Below, in pieces: positions 34,345 to 42,861 of a stretch of 64,000 nucleotides of DNA (its first letter is position 1; every line of letters begins with the position of its first letter). The notes beneath the pieces were generated by a model. The model was not told the DNA's origin. It ran no database searches and saw only the letters and a list, made by a program, of their open reading frames with translations. This stretch comes from Luethyella okanaganae (GTDB lineage: Bacteria > Actinomycetota > Actinomycetes > Actinomycetales > Microbacteriaceae): positions 496,001 to 560,000 of the forward strand of contig NZ_JBHSTP010000001.1 in assembly GCF_042660285.1 (NCBI RefSeq). Direction: 5' to 3'. The translations under genes and the position numbers were made by a program.

Positions 34345-35223
34345 ATGTATAGCGCGATAGCCAGGAACAAGCGCAACACCGTCTTCATCATCCTGTTCTT
34401 TCTGCTGATCATCGGCGGGCTCGGATGGCTGGCGGGGTACGTCTACAACAGCCCGACGATCGTCGTCACGACCATCGTGGTGTCGATCGCCTACGCGCTG
34501 TTCCAGTACTTCATGGCCGATCGGCAGGCGCTCGCGATGAGCGGCGCGATCCAGGTGCAGAGCAAGGCCGATCACCCGCGTCTCTGGCGCACGGTCGAGA
34601 ACCTCGCCATCACGAACGGCATGCCGATGCCGAAGGTCTACGTGATCAGCGACCCCGCGCCGAACGCGTTCGCGACGGGGCGGGACCCCGACCACGCCGT
34701 CGTCGCGGCCACGACCGGTCTGCTCGAGATCATGGACGACTCGGAGCTCGAGGGCGTCATGGCGCATGAGATGGGTCACGTCAAGAACTACGACATCCGG
34801 GTCTCGATGATCGTGTTCGGCCTCGTCGTCGCTGTCGGCTTCATCGCCGACATGTTCCTGCGCATGGCCTTCTTCGGGCGCAACAACAACAGCAACGGCA
34901 ACCCGGTCGTGCTCGTGTTCGGCCTCGTAGCGATGCTCGTCGCTCCCCTCGTCGCTGGCATGGTGCAGATGGCCGTGTCGCGACAGCGGGAGTACCTCGC
35001 GGATGCCACGAGCGCCATGACGACGCGCCACCCCGAAGCCCTCGCGCGGGCGCTCGAGAAGCTCGGAGACTACGGGCGGCCGATGCAGCGGCAGAATTCG
35101 TCGATGTCGCACCTGTGGATCGCAGACCCGCTCAAGCCGGGCCTCATCAACCGCATGTTCAGCACGCACCCGCCGATCGCGGAGCGTGTCGAGCGTCTGC
35201 GCACCATGGGTGGCAGCTTCTAA
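34345..35223 (+). CDS. htpX: HtpX-type membrane M48 metalloprotease
   Basis: This 292-residue integral membrane zinc protease has two N-terminal helices (about 15-33 and 38-55), the HEMGH zinc motif at about residues 141-145 (VMAHEMGHVKNYDIR), two further helices, and the third ligand in QREYLADATSAM (Glu about 218). It probably takes part in membrane protein quality control. It forms a two-gene unit with lemA. The start ATG 34345 has a weak upstream signal, consistent with coupling to lemA. Confidence 0.93.
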   Translation: MYSAIARNKRNTVFIILFFLLIIGGLGWLAGYVYNSPTIVVTTIVVSIAYALFQYFMADRQALAMSGAIQVQSKADHPRLWRTVENLAITNGMPMPKVYVISDPAPNAFATGRDPDHAVVAATTGLLEIMDDSELEGVMAHEMGHVKNYDIRVSMIVFGLVVAVGFIADMFLRMAFFGRNNNSNGNPVVLVFGLVAMLVAPLVAGMVQMAVSRQREYLADATSAMTTRHPEALARALEKLGDYGRPMQRQNSSMSHLWIADPLKPGLINRMFSTHPPIAERVERLRTMGGSF

Positions 35224-35231
35224 GCGGATGT

Positions 35232-35456
35232 CTAGGCGTGGTCTCCCTGCACGATGCGAATGCGAGCCGTCGGGACGTCGACGTTGATGGGTACAAGGTG
35301 CAGCCCGGCGCGATAGCGACTCGCCCACGTGGATGCTGTCGATGCTGAGCACCGCAGGCGATCGGCTGCGCGCCTCATCGTCCAGCCGCGCTCGACGATC
35401 ATGACGGCGAGTCGACGCCGTCCCTCGAGCGTCAGAGGAGTGTTCGCGTGCGTCAC
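35232..35456 (-). pseudogene. Truncated IS481-type transposase N-terminus
   Basis: From GTG 35456 the reverse strand reads THANTPLTLEGRRRLAVMIV, then RRAADRLRCSASTASTWASR followed by YRAG, the N-terminal helix-turn-helix typical of IS481-family transposases. Homology stops after about 52 residues; the tail to 35232 is unrelated and no DDE catalytic domain follows. The GTG overlaps the stop of the membrane protein gene at 35453. No terminal inverted repeats were found, so this is an orphan fragment. Confidence 0.7.
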
Positions 35457-35728
35457 TGTTCGATGACGTCTTCGACGGGCCATGGCTTCGCAGACTGCTT
35501 GCTTCGGATGAGGCCGACCAAACCGATGCCGAACCAGACGAGGTTGAGGACGGCGGATGGCCAGGCAGAGTAGTAGGCCGTGTTCACCATGAGGGCGAGT
35601 CCTCCGATGAGGTTCATGGTCTGATAGATCGCCCCCGTTGCGCTGAGTTTGCGCGCGGTCAGTAGTGCGTATGCGCTGAGGAGGAGGATCGTGCCGGTCC
35701 ACCCGACGACTCCGATGATGAGGTCCAC
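35453..35728 (-). CDS. Small CBU_0592-like membrane protein
   Basis: This 91-residue protein has three predicted transmembrane helices: IIGVVGWTGTILLLSAYALL, MNLIGGLALMVNTAYYSAW and VLNLVWFGIGLVGLI. The pattern WTGTILLLSAYALLTARKL resembles the CBU_0592 family of small membrane proteins of unknown role. GTG 35728 is chosen because AAGGAG lies 6 bp upstream; an in-frame ATG at 35758 sits inside a tandem duplication and has a poorly spaced signal. It is flanked by an IS481 fragment. Confidence 0.75.
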   Translation of the reverse strand: MDLIIGVVGWTGTILLLSAYALLTARKLSATGAIYQTMNLIGGLALMVNTAYYSAWPSAVLNLVWFGIGLVGLIRSKQSAKPWPVEDVIEQ

Positions 35729-35731
35729 TGC

Positions 35732-35783
35732 TTGCTCCTTGGGGTCTGTATGGTTCATTGCTCCTTGGGGTCTGTATGGTTCA
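35732..35783. repeat. 26-bp perfect tandem duplication
   Basis: Two identical 26-bp units (35732-35757 and 35758-35783) begin TTGCTCCTTGGGG and end GTATGGTTCA. Each unit carries, on the reverse strand, a copy of the AAGGAG ribosome-binding site of the small membrane protein gene, so the duplication creates a second, poorly spaced start region. Confidence 0.9.
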
Positions 35784-35830
35784 GACTCTCATTCAGTTGA
35801 GCTTCGCTGGATCATTCGACCTCTGGGCGA

Positions 35831-36202
35831 GTGCGGCTGACGGTCGCAGGCGTGCGCCTATGCGAGCGCGCGGACATCATCGAACTGCGAACAGCACGCC
35901 GAGAGCTGTCCGAGCTTGCTGAGCTGAGCGATCGAACAGTCACAGTCACCGTCGCCGCGTTCCGAGAGACGACCTCAGCACGACTCACGCCGCCCTTCGG
36001 GTCGGCGTTCGACCACGAATGCACCGAGTACTCCGTCGCCATTCTCGAGATAGGCGACCTCGGATGTCGCCGCATCGCAGCACACCACTCCGCTGACCGG
36101 ATATCGATGAGCGTCGTCACGACCATCGATGCGCTCCGGCGGTCGCCTCTGGGCCAGTCGCCGGCCGAGCCTGTTCGCAACGTATCGAGGAACTGCATCT
36201 AG
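35831..36202 (+). CDS. Hypothetical protein
   Basis: This is a reading frame of up to 123 residues with G/C-biased third positions, for example VTVTVAAFRETTSARLTPPF and CTEYSVAILEIGDLGCRRIA. No family, signal peptide or membrane segment is seen. GTG 35831 is the most likely start; an in-frame TGA at 35798 limits it upstream. Its TAG stop shares CTAG (36199-36202) with the TAG stop of the convergent YcaQ-like gene, an arrangement found at two other gene pairs here, which favours its being real. It could be the surviving end of a longer gene in this disturbed patch. Confidence 0.5.
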   Translation: MRLTVAGVRLCERADIIELRTARRELSELAELSDRTVTVTVAAFRETTSARLTPPFGSAFDHECTEYSVAILEIGDLGCRRIAAHHSADRISMSVVTTIDALRRSPLGQSPAEPVRNVSRNCI

Positions 36203-37398
36203 GCCGCACCCTCAAGGGCGATGGCCAGCGCGGCGGAGAGATCGCCCCTTTCGACGACGACGACGCCGTCGAGGCCTTGCCAATCGGCTGCGGCACGTAC
36301 GAGTGGGGCGATGCGCTCCGCGATCCCGTCCGGCGCATGCTTCTCGCGCCACGCCGACTGCACCCGTAGGATGCCAGCCTGCCGGTCGCTCTTCAAGTCG
36401 ATCCGCCCGACGAGCCTGTCGTCGACCAGCACCGGGAGCGAGTAGTAGCCGAAGACCCTCTTCTCGGCGGGAGTGTAGATCTCGATCCGGTAATGGAAGT
36501 CGAAGAGACGGAGCGCCCGGCTGCGTTCCCAGACCACCGGATCGAAAGGCGACAACAGGGCGGCGTTCTCGAGGCGCCGTGGCATCCGCGCGTCCCGGTG
36601 CAGCCAGGCCTGCTGCTTCCAGCCGCCGACGCTCACGGGCACCAGGATGCCCTCCTCGGCGAGTTCGCGCGTCGCGACCTTGGTCTCGTCGTTCCTGAGC
36701 CGGAAATAGTCGGCGAGGTCGCTGTTCGTTCCGATGCCATGCGCCCTCGCGGAGTGCTCGACCAGGTGCCTGTGCGCCTCGGCGCGGGAAACGCTACGCC
36801 CGAGGATCTCGTCGGGGAGGATCTGCTCGGGCAGGGCGTAGGTGCGTTCGAAGCGGCGGCGCCCGGCCGAGACGAGCTCGCCCCAGCGGAACAGCACCTC
36901 CAGCCCGGTCTTGACATCGGACCAGCCCCACCACGGCCCTGTGCGCTTGTTCGCGTCGTGCTCGATCGCGCTCGCCGGCAACGGTCCTTTCTCGGCGAGT
37001 TCGGCTTTGAGCCAATCGATCATGTGCCGGTTGGCATGCGACCAGGCCGTGAGGTCGTCGGCCGCGCGCTGCCGATAGGCCTCCATGCGCCAACGGAGCA
37101 TCGGCCAGGTCTCGACGGGGATGATGGCCGCTTCATGCGCCCAATACTCGATGTAGCGGCCCCTCGCGGCGAAGGCGAGTTTGTCGAGCGCCGCCTTGTC
37201 GTAGGCTCCGAGGCGGGCGAAGACGGGCAGGTAGTGCGAGCGCTCGAACACGTTGACAGAGTCGATCTGTAGCAGTCCGAGCCTGGCGATGAGCTGGTTG
37301 AGCTGCCGGGTGCCCGGGGCGGTCGACTGCGCACGGCCGAAGCCCTGTGCGGCGAGAGCGATGCGGCGGGCGAGCTCGGGCGAGAGTGACTGGACCAT
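36199..37398 (-). CDS. Winged-helix YcaQ/AlkX-type DNA glycosylase family protein
   Basis: This 399-residue protein of the HTH_42/YcaQ family is named for E. coli YcaQ, an interstrand crosslink DNA glycosylase. Family features are QLNQLIARLGLLQIDSVNV near the N-terminus (the QxD active-site region), RYIEYWAHEAAIIPVE and WKQQAWLHRDARMPRRLEN with LLSPFDPVVWERSRALRLFDF. ATG 37398 is preferred because TATCGT lies 7 bp upstream (leaderless pattern). Crosslink repair is inferred from the family. Confidence 0.85.
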   Translation of the reverse strand: MVQSLSPELARRIALAAQGFGRAQSTAPGTRQLNQLIARLGLLQIDSVNVFERSHYLPVFARLGAYDKAALDKLAFAARGRYIEYWAHEAAIIPVETWPMLRWRMEAYRQRAADDLTAWSHANRHMIDWLKAELAEKGPLPASAIEHDANKRTGPWWGWSDVKTGLEVLFRWGELVSAGRRRFERTYALPEQILPDEILGRSVSRAEAHRHLVEHSARAHGIGTNSDLADYFRLRNDETKVATRELAEEGILVPVSVGGWKQQAWLHRDARMPRRLENAALLSPFDPVVWERSRALRLFDFHYRIEIYTPAEKRVFGYYSLPVLVDDRLVGRIDLKSDRQAGILRVQSAWREKHAPDGIAERIAPLVRAAADWQGLDGVVVVERGDLSAALAIALEGAA

Positions 37399-37571
37399 CG
37401 CCTCGACGATACCGCCGGCATCCGACAGTGCCGACACCCGACGTTCACCCCCGATTTACCGCGGTGCCGTTCTGCGGCTGACTCCTCCGCCTAACCTCGC
37501 AGAGGCCCGCAACGGTTTCGAACGTCCCGATCACAGCAGGGCGGCCGTTCCCGGGTCTCAACGGAGGAAAA

Positions 37572-38696
37572 GTGTTCACGAAGCGCACACTGGTGGCGGG
37601 ACTCGCCGCCTCTGCGGCTCTCGCCCTCACGCTCACTGGTTGCTCGGCTGCGTCCACCGCTGCCACAGGCGATGGTGCGGATGCCGCGACGGCGACCAGC
37701 CTGGCCGATTTTGGCGACCGCGCGGCCCTCGAAGCGGCCGCGAAGGCCGAAGGCGCGCTCAACGTCATTGCGCTGCCGCGCGACTGGGCGAACTACGGCA
37801 AGGTGCTGGACCTCTTCGCCGAGAAGTATCCCGAGATCGCGATCACCGAGCAGTCGCCGGACTCCTCGAGTGCTGAGGAGATCCAGGCGGCGAAGACCAA
37901 TGCCGGACTCGACACCGCTCCGGATGTGTTCGACGTCGGCCTGACCGTCGCCCTGCAGAACACCGACCAGTTCGCCCCGTACCAGGTGCAGACCTGGGAC
38001 GACATCCCTGATGCGCTGAAGGAGTCGACGGGCCTCTTCGTCGGCGACTACGGCGGCTACATGTCGGTCGGCTACGACTCCTCGAAGTTCGAGGCGCCGA
38101 AGACCCTCGACGACCTGCTCGGCGCGCGGTACAAAGGCGCCGTCGCCATCAACGGCGACCCGACCCAGGCGGGTGCCGCGTTCGCCGCCGTCGGCCTCGC
38201 CACGGTGCAGAGCGGCGGAAAGCTCGACGACTTCCAGCCCGGCATCGACTTCTTTCATAAGCTCAACGCCGCAGGAAACCTGCTCAAGGTCGACGTCACC
38301 ACAGCGACCGTCGCCTCCGGCGAGACCCCCGTCGTCTTCGACTGGGACTACCTGAACGCCTCTCATCAGACGGGCAACGCGAACTGGAAGGTCACCATCC
38401 TTCCCGGCACCGGATACGCCGGCTACTACAACCAGGCCGTCAACAAAGACGCCCCACATCCGGCGGCGGCACGTCTCTGGCAGGAGTTCCTCTACAGCGA
38501 CGAGGCGCAGAACCTCTGGCTCGCCGGTGGTGCCCGCCCTGTACGCGCCGAGGCCATGGCGGCGGCGGGAACCATCGACGAGAAGCTCTTCCAGGCTCTT
38601 CCACCGGCACCGAGCGACACCGTCGTGCCGACTGAGGACCAGAGCACCGTAGCGGGAACGCTCCTCGGCGAGAAGTGGGTCTCGGCCGTCAACTGA
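37572..38696 (+). CDS. ABC importer substrate-binding lipoprotein
   Basis: This 374-residue periplasmic-type binding protein is tethered by a lipobox LTGC (Cys24). The fold resembles the Fe3+/spermidine-putrescine class (COG1840/COG0687): GALNVIALPRDWANYGKVLD, then DVFDVGLTVAL and YNQAVNKDAPHPAAARLWQE. The substrate cannot be read; phosphonates, polyamines, thiamine or iron chelates are all possible. GTG 37572 follows GGAGG. It begins a four-gene import operon. Confidence 0.9.
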   Translation: MFTKRTLVAGLAASAALALTLTGCSAASTAATGDGADAATATSLADFGDRAALEAAAKAEGALNVIALPRDWANYGKVLDLFAEKYPEIAITEQSPDSSSAEEIQAAKTNAGLDTAPDVFDVGLTVALQNTDQFAPYQVQTWDDIPDALKESTGLFVGDYGGYMSVGYDSSKFEAPKTLDDLLGARYKGAVAINGDPTQAGAAFAAVGLATVQSGGKLDDFQPGIDFFHKLNAAGNLLKVDVTTATVASGETPVVFDWDYLNASHQTGNANWKVTILPGTGYAGYYNQAVNKDAPHPAAARLWQEFLYSDEAQNLWLAGGARPVRAEAMAAAGTIDEKLFQALPPAPSDTVVPTEDQSTVAGTLLGEKWVSAVN

Positions 38697-38708
38697 CGCC
38701 GATCGTCC

Positions 38709-39620
38709 ATGAGCTCCACCATCGCGACCCGGCCTGCCGGGACGGACCGAATCGGTCCGTCCCGGCAGCGCCGCCTCCCTCGTATCGACGCGCTGGGACT
38801 CGTTCCCTTCGCCGTCTATCTGCTCCTGTTCCTCGCCGTGCCGACGTTGCTCGCCGTGGCCAGCGGACTGTTCGATCGCGATGGCGGCTTCACCCTCGCC
38901 AACATCGCGGCTCTCGCCGACCCCCTCGTCATCGAGACGTTCTTGAACTCGATCTGGCTCTCGCTGCTCACAGCGGCCGTCGGGGCCGTTCTCGGCGCCC
39001 TGCTCAGCTACGCGATGCTCGGCTTCCGTCCTGGAGGCGTCGCGCGGGCGACGGTCGAGGCCCTCAGCGGCGTGCTCGCGCAGTTCGGCGGGGTCATGCT
39101 CGCCTTCGCCTTCATCGCGACGATCGGCCTGCAAGGACTCGTCACCGTCTGGCTGCGGGACCAATGGGGCATCGACATCTTCGCCGAAGGCGCCTGGATC
39201 TACGGCCTGCCCGGATTGATCCTGCCGTACGTCTACTTCCAGGTTCCGCTCATGGTGATAACCTTCATGCCCGCCATGACCGCGTTGCGACCGCAGTGGG
39301 TGGAGGCCACCCTCACTCTCGGCGGAACACGCGGAGCCTTCTGGCGCCGGGTCGGGATGCCCGTGCTGGCTCCGGCCTTCCTGGCGAGTTTCCTGCTGTT
39401 GTTCGCCAACGCCTTCTCCTCCTATGCGACAGCCGCCGCCCTCGCGAGCCAGGGCTCGCAGATCGTGCCGCTGCAGATCCGCGCCGCGCTCACGAGTGAG
39501 ACCGTGCTGGGGCGAGAGAACCTCGCCGGAGCCCTCGCGCTCGGCATGATCGTCGTGATGGCCGTCGTGATGTGGGCCTACTCCATCGTGCAGCGGCGGG
39601 CGGCACGGTGGCAGCGATGA
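38709..39620 (+). CDS. ABC importer permease (first)
   Basis: This 303-residue permease has six or seven transmembrane helices and the binding-protein-dependent transport signature around EATLTLGGTRGAFWRRVGMP (EAA loop). An Arg/Pro-rich cytoplasmic N-terminus precedes the first helix. It starts 12 bp after the lipoprotein gene and overlaps the next permease gene by 4 bp. Confidence 0.92.
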   Translation: MSSTIATRPAGTDRIGPSRQRRLPRIDALGLVPFAVYLLLFLAVPTLLAVASGLFDRDGGFTLANIAALADPLVIETFLNSIWLSLLTAAVGAVLGALLSYAMLGFRPGGVARATVEALSGVLAQFGGVMLAFAFIATIGLQGLVTVWLRDQWGIDIFAEGAWIYGLPGLILPYVYFQVPLMVITFMPAMTALRPQWVEATLTLGGTRGAFWRRVGMPVLAPAFLASFLLLFANAFSSYATAAALASQGSQIVPLQIRAALTSETVLGRENLAGALALGMIVVMAVVMWAYSIVQRRAARWQR

Positions 39621-40435
39621 GCAGGACGAGCCTCGCGCCGGGCATGACCGGCAAGGTCCTCATCGTATCCGTCGTCGGCCTCGTCTTCGCGATCCCGATC
39701 GTCTCGATGATCGAGTTCACCCTTCGCGACGGGGCCGGAGGGCACTCGCTCGCGCACTGGGGCGCGTTGTTCGACCCGGCGAACGCCTCCAGGTATGCGC
39801 CGATCTGGGCCGGACTCGGCAACTCGCTCGTACTCGCCGTCGCGACCGTCGGGATCGTGCTGCTTCTGCTTGCGCCGACGATGATCCTCATCGCACTGCG
39901 TTTCCCCCGCCTGCGCCGCCCGTTCGAGTTTCTCTGTCTGCTGCCGATCTCGATCCCCGCGATCGTGCTCGTCGTCGGGCTCGCGCCCGTCTATCTCGTC
40001 ATCGGCCGGAGCCTCGGAACAGGGGTGTGGTCGCTCGCCTTCGCCTACGGGGTGACCGTGCTGCCGTATGCCTATCGGGCGATCCAGGCCAACCTCGACG
40101 CGATCGAGGTGAAGACCCTCGCCGAGGCGGCTCGTTCCCTCGGCGCCGGATGGGGTGCGGTGCTGCTGCGCGTGCTCGCCCCGAATCTGCGCACGGGACT
40201 GCTCGCCGCTTCGCTGCTCTCGGTCGCCGTCGTCCTCGGCGAGTTCACGATCGCCTCGCTCCTCAACCGGCAGAACCTCCAAACCGCCCTGTTCGTCGTG
40301 AACAAGCAAGATCCGTACGTCTCGGTGATCCTCTCGCTGCTCGCCCTCGCTTTCGTGTTCGTGCTGCTGTCGGTGATCGGCCGGGCCGGGGCGGCCGCCG
40401 CCCCCACTCAGCGCCGCAGAAAGGCACGTTCATGA
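39617..40435 (+). CDS. ABC importer permease (second)
   Basis: This 272-residue permease has six helices and an EAA-type loop (VKTLAEAARSLGAGWGAVLL). The start ATG overlaps the previous TGA and its own stop overlaps the ATPase start, so all three membrane-complex genes are translationally coupled. The C-terminus is basic (TQRRRKARS). Confidence 0.92.
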   Translation: MSRTSLAPGMTGKVLIVSVVGLVFAIPIVSMIEFTLRDGAGGHSLAHWGALFDPANASRYAPIWAGLGNSLVLAVATVGIVLLLLAPTMILIALRFPRLRRPFEFLCLLPISIPAIVLVVGLAPVYLVIGRSLGTGVWSLAFAYGVTVLPYAYRAIQANLDAIEVKTLAEAARSLGAGWGAVLLRVLAPNLRTGLLAASLLSVAVVLGEFTIASLLNRQNLQTALFVVNKQDPYVSVILSLLALAFVFVLLSVIGRAGAAAAPTQRRRKARS

Positions 40436-41547
40436 CCAGCCCATCGATGACAGGAATCGCGCGCGAGGAGTCCTCCGGAATCCAGACGATGGACAACCCG
40501 CTCGTCGCCACCCGCCGACAGGGCGCGACCGTCGTCTTCGACGGGATCGTCAAGGACTACGGAACCCAGCGTGTGCTGCACGGCCTCGACCTGGTCATCG
40601 GGCCTGGGGAGTTCGTCTCCTTGCTCGGCCCCTCGGGTTGCGGAAAGACGACGGCGCTGCGGGTGCTCGCCGGACTCGAGGAGGCGAACGTCGGCGCGGT
40701 GCTCATCAACGGCGCCGACGTCTCGACGATCCCCACGAACAAGCGAGACATCGGCATGGTCTTCCAGGCTTACTCGCTCTTTCCGCACCTCACCGTGCTG
40801 AAGAACACGATGTTCGGCCTCGCGATGCGCAAGATTCCGGCGAGACATGCTATCGAACGTGCGGAGGCCGCACTCGATCTCGTGGGCCTGGCCGACTTCT
40901 CCGGCCGCTTCCCGCATCAGCTCTCCGGTGGCCAGCAGCAACGCGTCGCACTCGCCCGGGCTCTCGTGACCGAGCCGCGGGTGCTATTGCTGGACGAGCC
41001 GCTGTCGGCGCTCGACGCCAAGGTGCGGGAGCAACTCCGTGAGGAGATCCGGCGCATCCAGTTGCGGCTGGGTATCACGACGGTGTTCGTCACCCACGAT
41101 CAGGAAGAGGCACTCGCCGTCTCGGATCGGGTCGCCGTGATGAAGGCCGGTCGTATCGAGCAGATCGGCACGCCGGAGGAGCTCTACACACGCCCCGCGA
41201 GCGGGTTCGTCGCCGAGTTCGTCGGGCTCAGCAATCGCCTGCGCGGGATCCTGCGCGATGGGTCGGCCGAGGTGCACGGACGGAGGCTGCCGCTCGCGGA
41301 TTCGAGCGCGACCGACGGCGAGGCGTGGATCTTCCTGCGGCCGGAGGACATCGAGCTGGCACCGACCGGCATCCCGGCGACGGTCGTAGCGTCGAGCTTC
41401 CTCGGCTCGATCCGTCGCACGAGCGTGCGGCTCGAGGACGGCGCAGTGCTCATCGTGCAGCACTCCGTTCAGCTGCATCCCGAACCGGGCGAGAGCGTGC
41501 ATCTGGCCTTCGGCGATCGGCCGGTCTCGGTGGACACCGCGCGCTGA
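40432..41547 (+). CDS. ABC importer ATPase, PotA/FbpC-like
   Basis: This 371-residue ATPase has Walker A LGPSGCGKTTALRVLAG, Q-loop VFQAYSLFPHLT, signature QLSGGQQQRVALARAL, Walker B RVLLLDEPLSALD and H-loop TVFVTHDQEEAL, followed by a C-terminal TOBE-type regulatory domain (about 290-370). About 35 extra residues precede the first strand. It powers the import system encoded directly upstream. Confidence 0.93.
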   Translation: MTSPSMTGIAREESSGIQTMDNPLVATRRQGATVVFDGIVKDYGTQRVLHGLDLVIGPGEFVSLLGPSGCGKTTALRVLAGLEEANVGAVLINGADVSTIPTNKRDIGMVFQAYSLFPHLTVLKNTMFGLAMRKIPARHAIERAEAALDLVGLADFSGRFPHQLSGGQQQRVALARALVTEPRVLLLDEPLSALDAKVREQLREEIRRIQLRLGITTVFVTHDQEEALAVSDRVAVMKAGRIEQIGTPEELYTRPASGFVAEFVGLSNRLRGILRDGSAEVHGRRLPLADSSATDGEAWIFLRPEDIELAPTGIPATVVASSFLGSIRRTSVRLEDGAVLIVQHSVQLHPEPGESVHLAFGDRPVSVDTAR

Positions 41548-41610
41548 GCTTCCACTCGGGATCCGGGACGTATGCCGAATACGGAAGCAACCCGGTCATA
41601 GACTGAAGCC

Positions 41611-42861
41611 GTGACGGATTCGACGGGCAAGACGCGGTGGAGTGGCCTCTTCCAGGCACGAGCGGGCAGACGTGACGATGAGTTGCCGACGATCGAGGAG
41701 AGCATTCCGCGCGGAGTAAGACTCGCCGGCGAGTGGTCGTGGCGCCTGCTTGTGCTCGGCGCCGCCATCGCCGTCGTCGTCTTCCTCGTGATCCAGCTCC
41801 GACTCATCGTCATACCGCTTCTCGTCGCGGTGCTCGTGAGCGCGCTGCTCGTGCCTCTCGTCGCATTCCTTCAACGGCATAGGTGGCCGAAGTGGCTTGC
41901 GGTTGTGCTCGCCATGGTTGGGACGCTCGCGATCGTCGCCGGCCTGATCGTGCTCGTCGTCACACAGGTCACGAGCGGCTTCGACGACCTCAGCGCGCAG
42001 GCCATCCGCTCCTACGAGAACCTCAAGAAAGCCCTGCTCGACTCGCCGCTGCACCTCACCGAGGGACAGCTCAACGGTTATCTGCAGCAGGCGTTCTCGG
42101 CCATTCAGCAAGACAGCAGGGTCTTCATCAGCGGCGCCCTCTCCTTCGGCTCCTCGCTGGGGCACTTCCTCGCCGGGCTCCTGCTCACGCTTTTCAGCAC
42201 GCTCTTCATCCTCATCGACGGCAAGGGCATCTGGGGCTGGATCGTTCGCATCTTCCCGAAGCGCGCCCGTGCTGCCATCGACGGGGCGGGGATCGCCGGC
42301 TGGGCGACGCTCGGCAATTTCGTGAAGGTCCAGATCCTCGTCGCATCGATCGACGCGGTCGGTATCGGCCTCGGCGCGTTCATCCTCGGGGTTCCACTCG
42401 CGATCCCGATCGCCGTGCTCGTCTTCCTCGGCTCCTTCATTCCCATCGTCGGTGCCGTCGCGACGGGTGCCGTCGCCGTCTTCATCGCTCTCATCTACAA
42501 CAACTGGGTCATCGCGCTGCTCATGCTCGGCGTCGTGCTGCTCGTGCAGCAGATCGAAGGGCATGTGCTGCAGCCGCTCATCATGGGCACGGCTGTCAAG
42601 GTGCACCCGCTCGCCGTCGTGCTGGTCGTCGCGGCCGGCTCCCTCCTCGCAGGCATCCCCGGGGCGCTGTTCGCGGTTCCCGTCGCCGCGGTTCTCAACG
42701 TGATGATCCGATACGTCTCGAGCGGGGCGTGGAAGAGCGATCCGCCCTCGCACTCGCCAGCGGTGACCTCGCCGCTCTGGCAGACGGTGCCGCAGCGACG
42801 TCCGGGCTACCGCACCTCGAATGGTCCCCAGAACAGCACGGAGACAGCAACGGATGCCTGA
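41611..42861 (+). CDS. AI-2E family transporter
   Basis: This 416-residue membrane protein of the TqsA/PerM family has eight predicted helices, with IPLLVAVLVSALLVPLVAFLQ early and LGSFIPIVGAVATGAVAVFI and MLGVVLLVQQIEGHVLQP in the C-terminal half. Members export autoinducer-2 or work as Na+/H+ antiporters, so the substrate is open. TAGACT (41599-41604) is 6 bp before the GTG start, indicating a leaderless mRNA. The end overlaps the start of ilvA by 8 bp. Confidence 0.9.
   Translation: MTDSTGKTRWSGLFQARAGRRDDELPTIEESIPRGVRLAGEWSWRLLVLGAAIAVVVFLVIQLRLIVIPLLVAVLVSALLVPLVAFLQRHRWPKWLAVVLAMVGTLAIVAGLIVLVVTQVTSGFDDLSAQAIRSYENLKKALLDSPLHLTEGQLNGYLQQAFSAIQQDSRVFISGALSFGSSLGHFLAGLLLTLFSTLFILIDGKGIWGWIVRIFPKRARAAIDGAGIAGWATLGNFVKVQILVASIDAVGIGLGAFILGVPLAIPIAVLVFLGSFIPIVGAVATGAVAVFIALIYNNWVIALLMLGVVLLVQQIEGHVLQPLIMGTAVKVHPLAVVLVVAAGSLLAGIPGALFAVPVAAVLNVMIRYVSSGAWKSDPPSHSPAVTSPLWQTVPQRRPGYRTSNGPQNSTETATDA

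Noticed and set aside
35812..36198. Reverse frame opposite the hypothetical protein at 35831-36202
   Set aside because: The forward frame has better G/C third-position bias and the shared-CTAG stop arrangement; the reverse frame is Ser/Arg-rich without motifs.
37491..39164. 557-residue reverse frame over the ABC importer genes
   Set aside because: Shadow frame; the forward strand has a lipobox, binding-protein fold and permease motifs.
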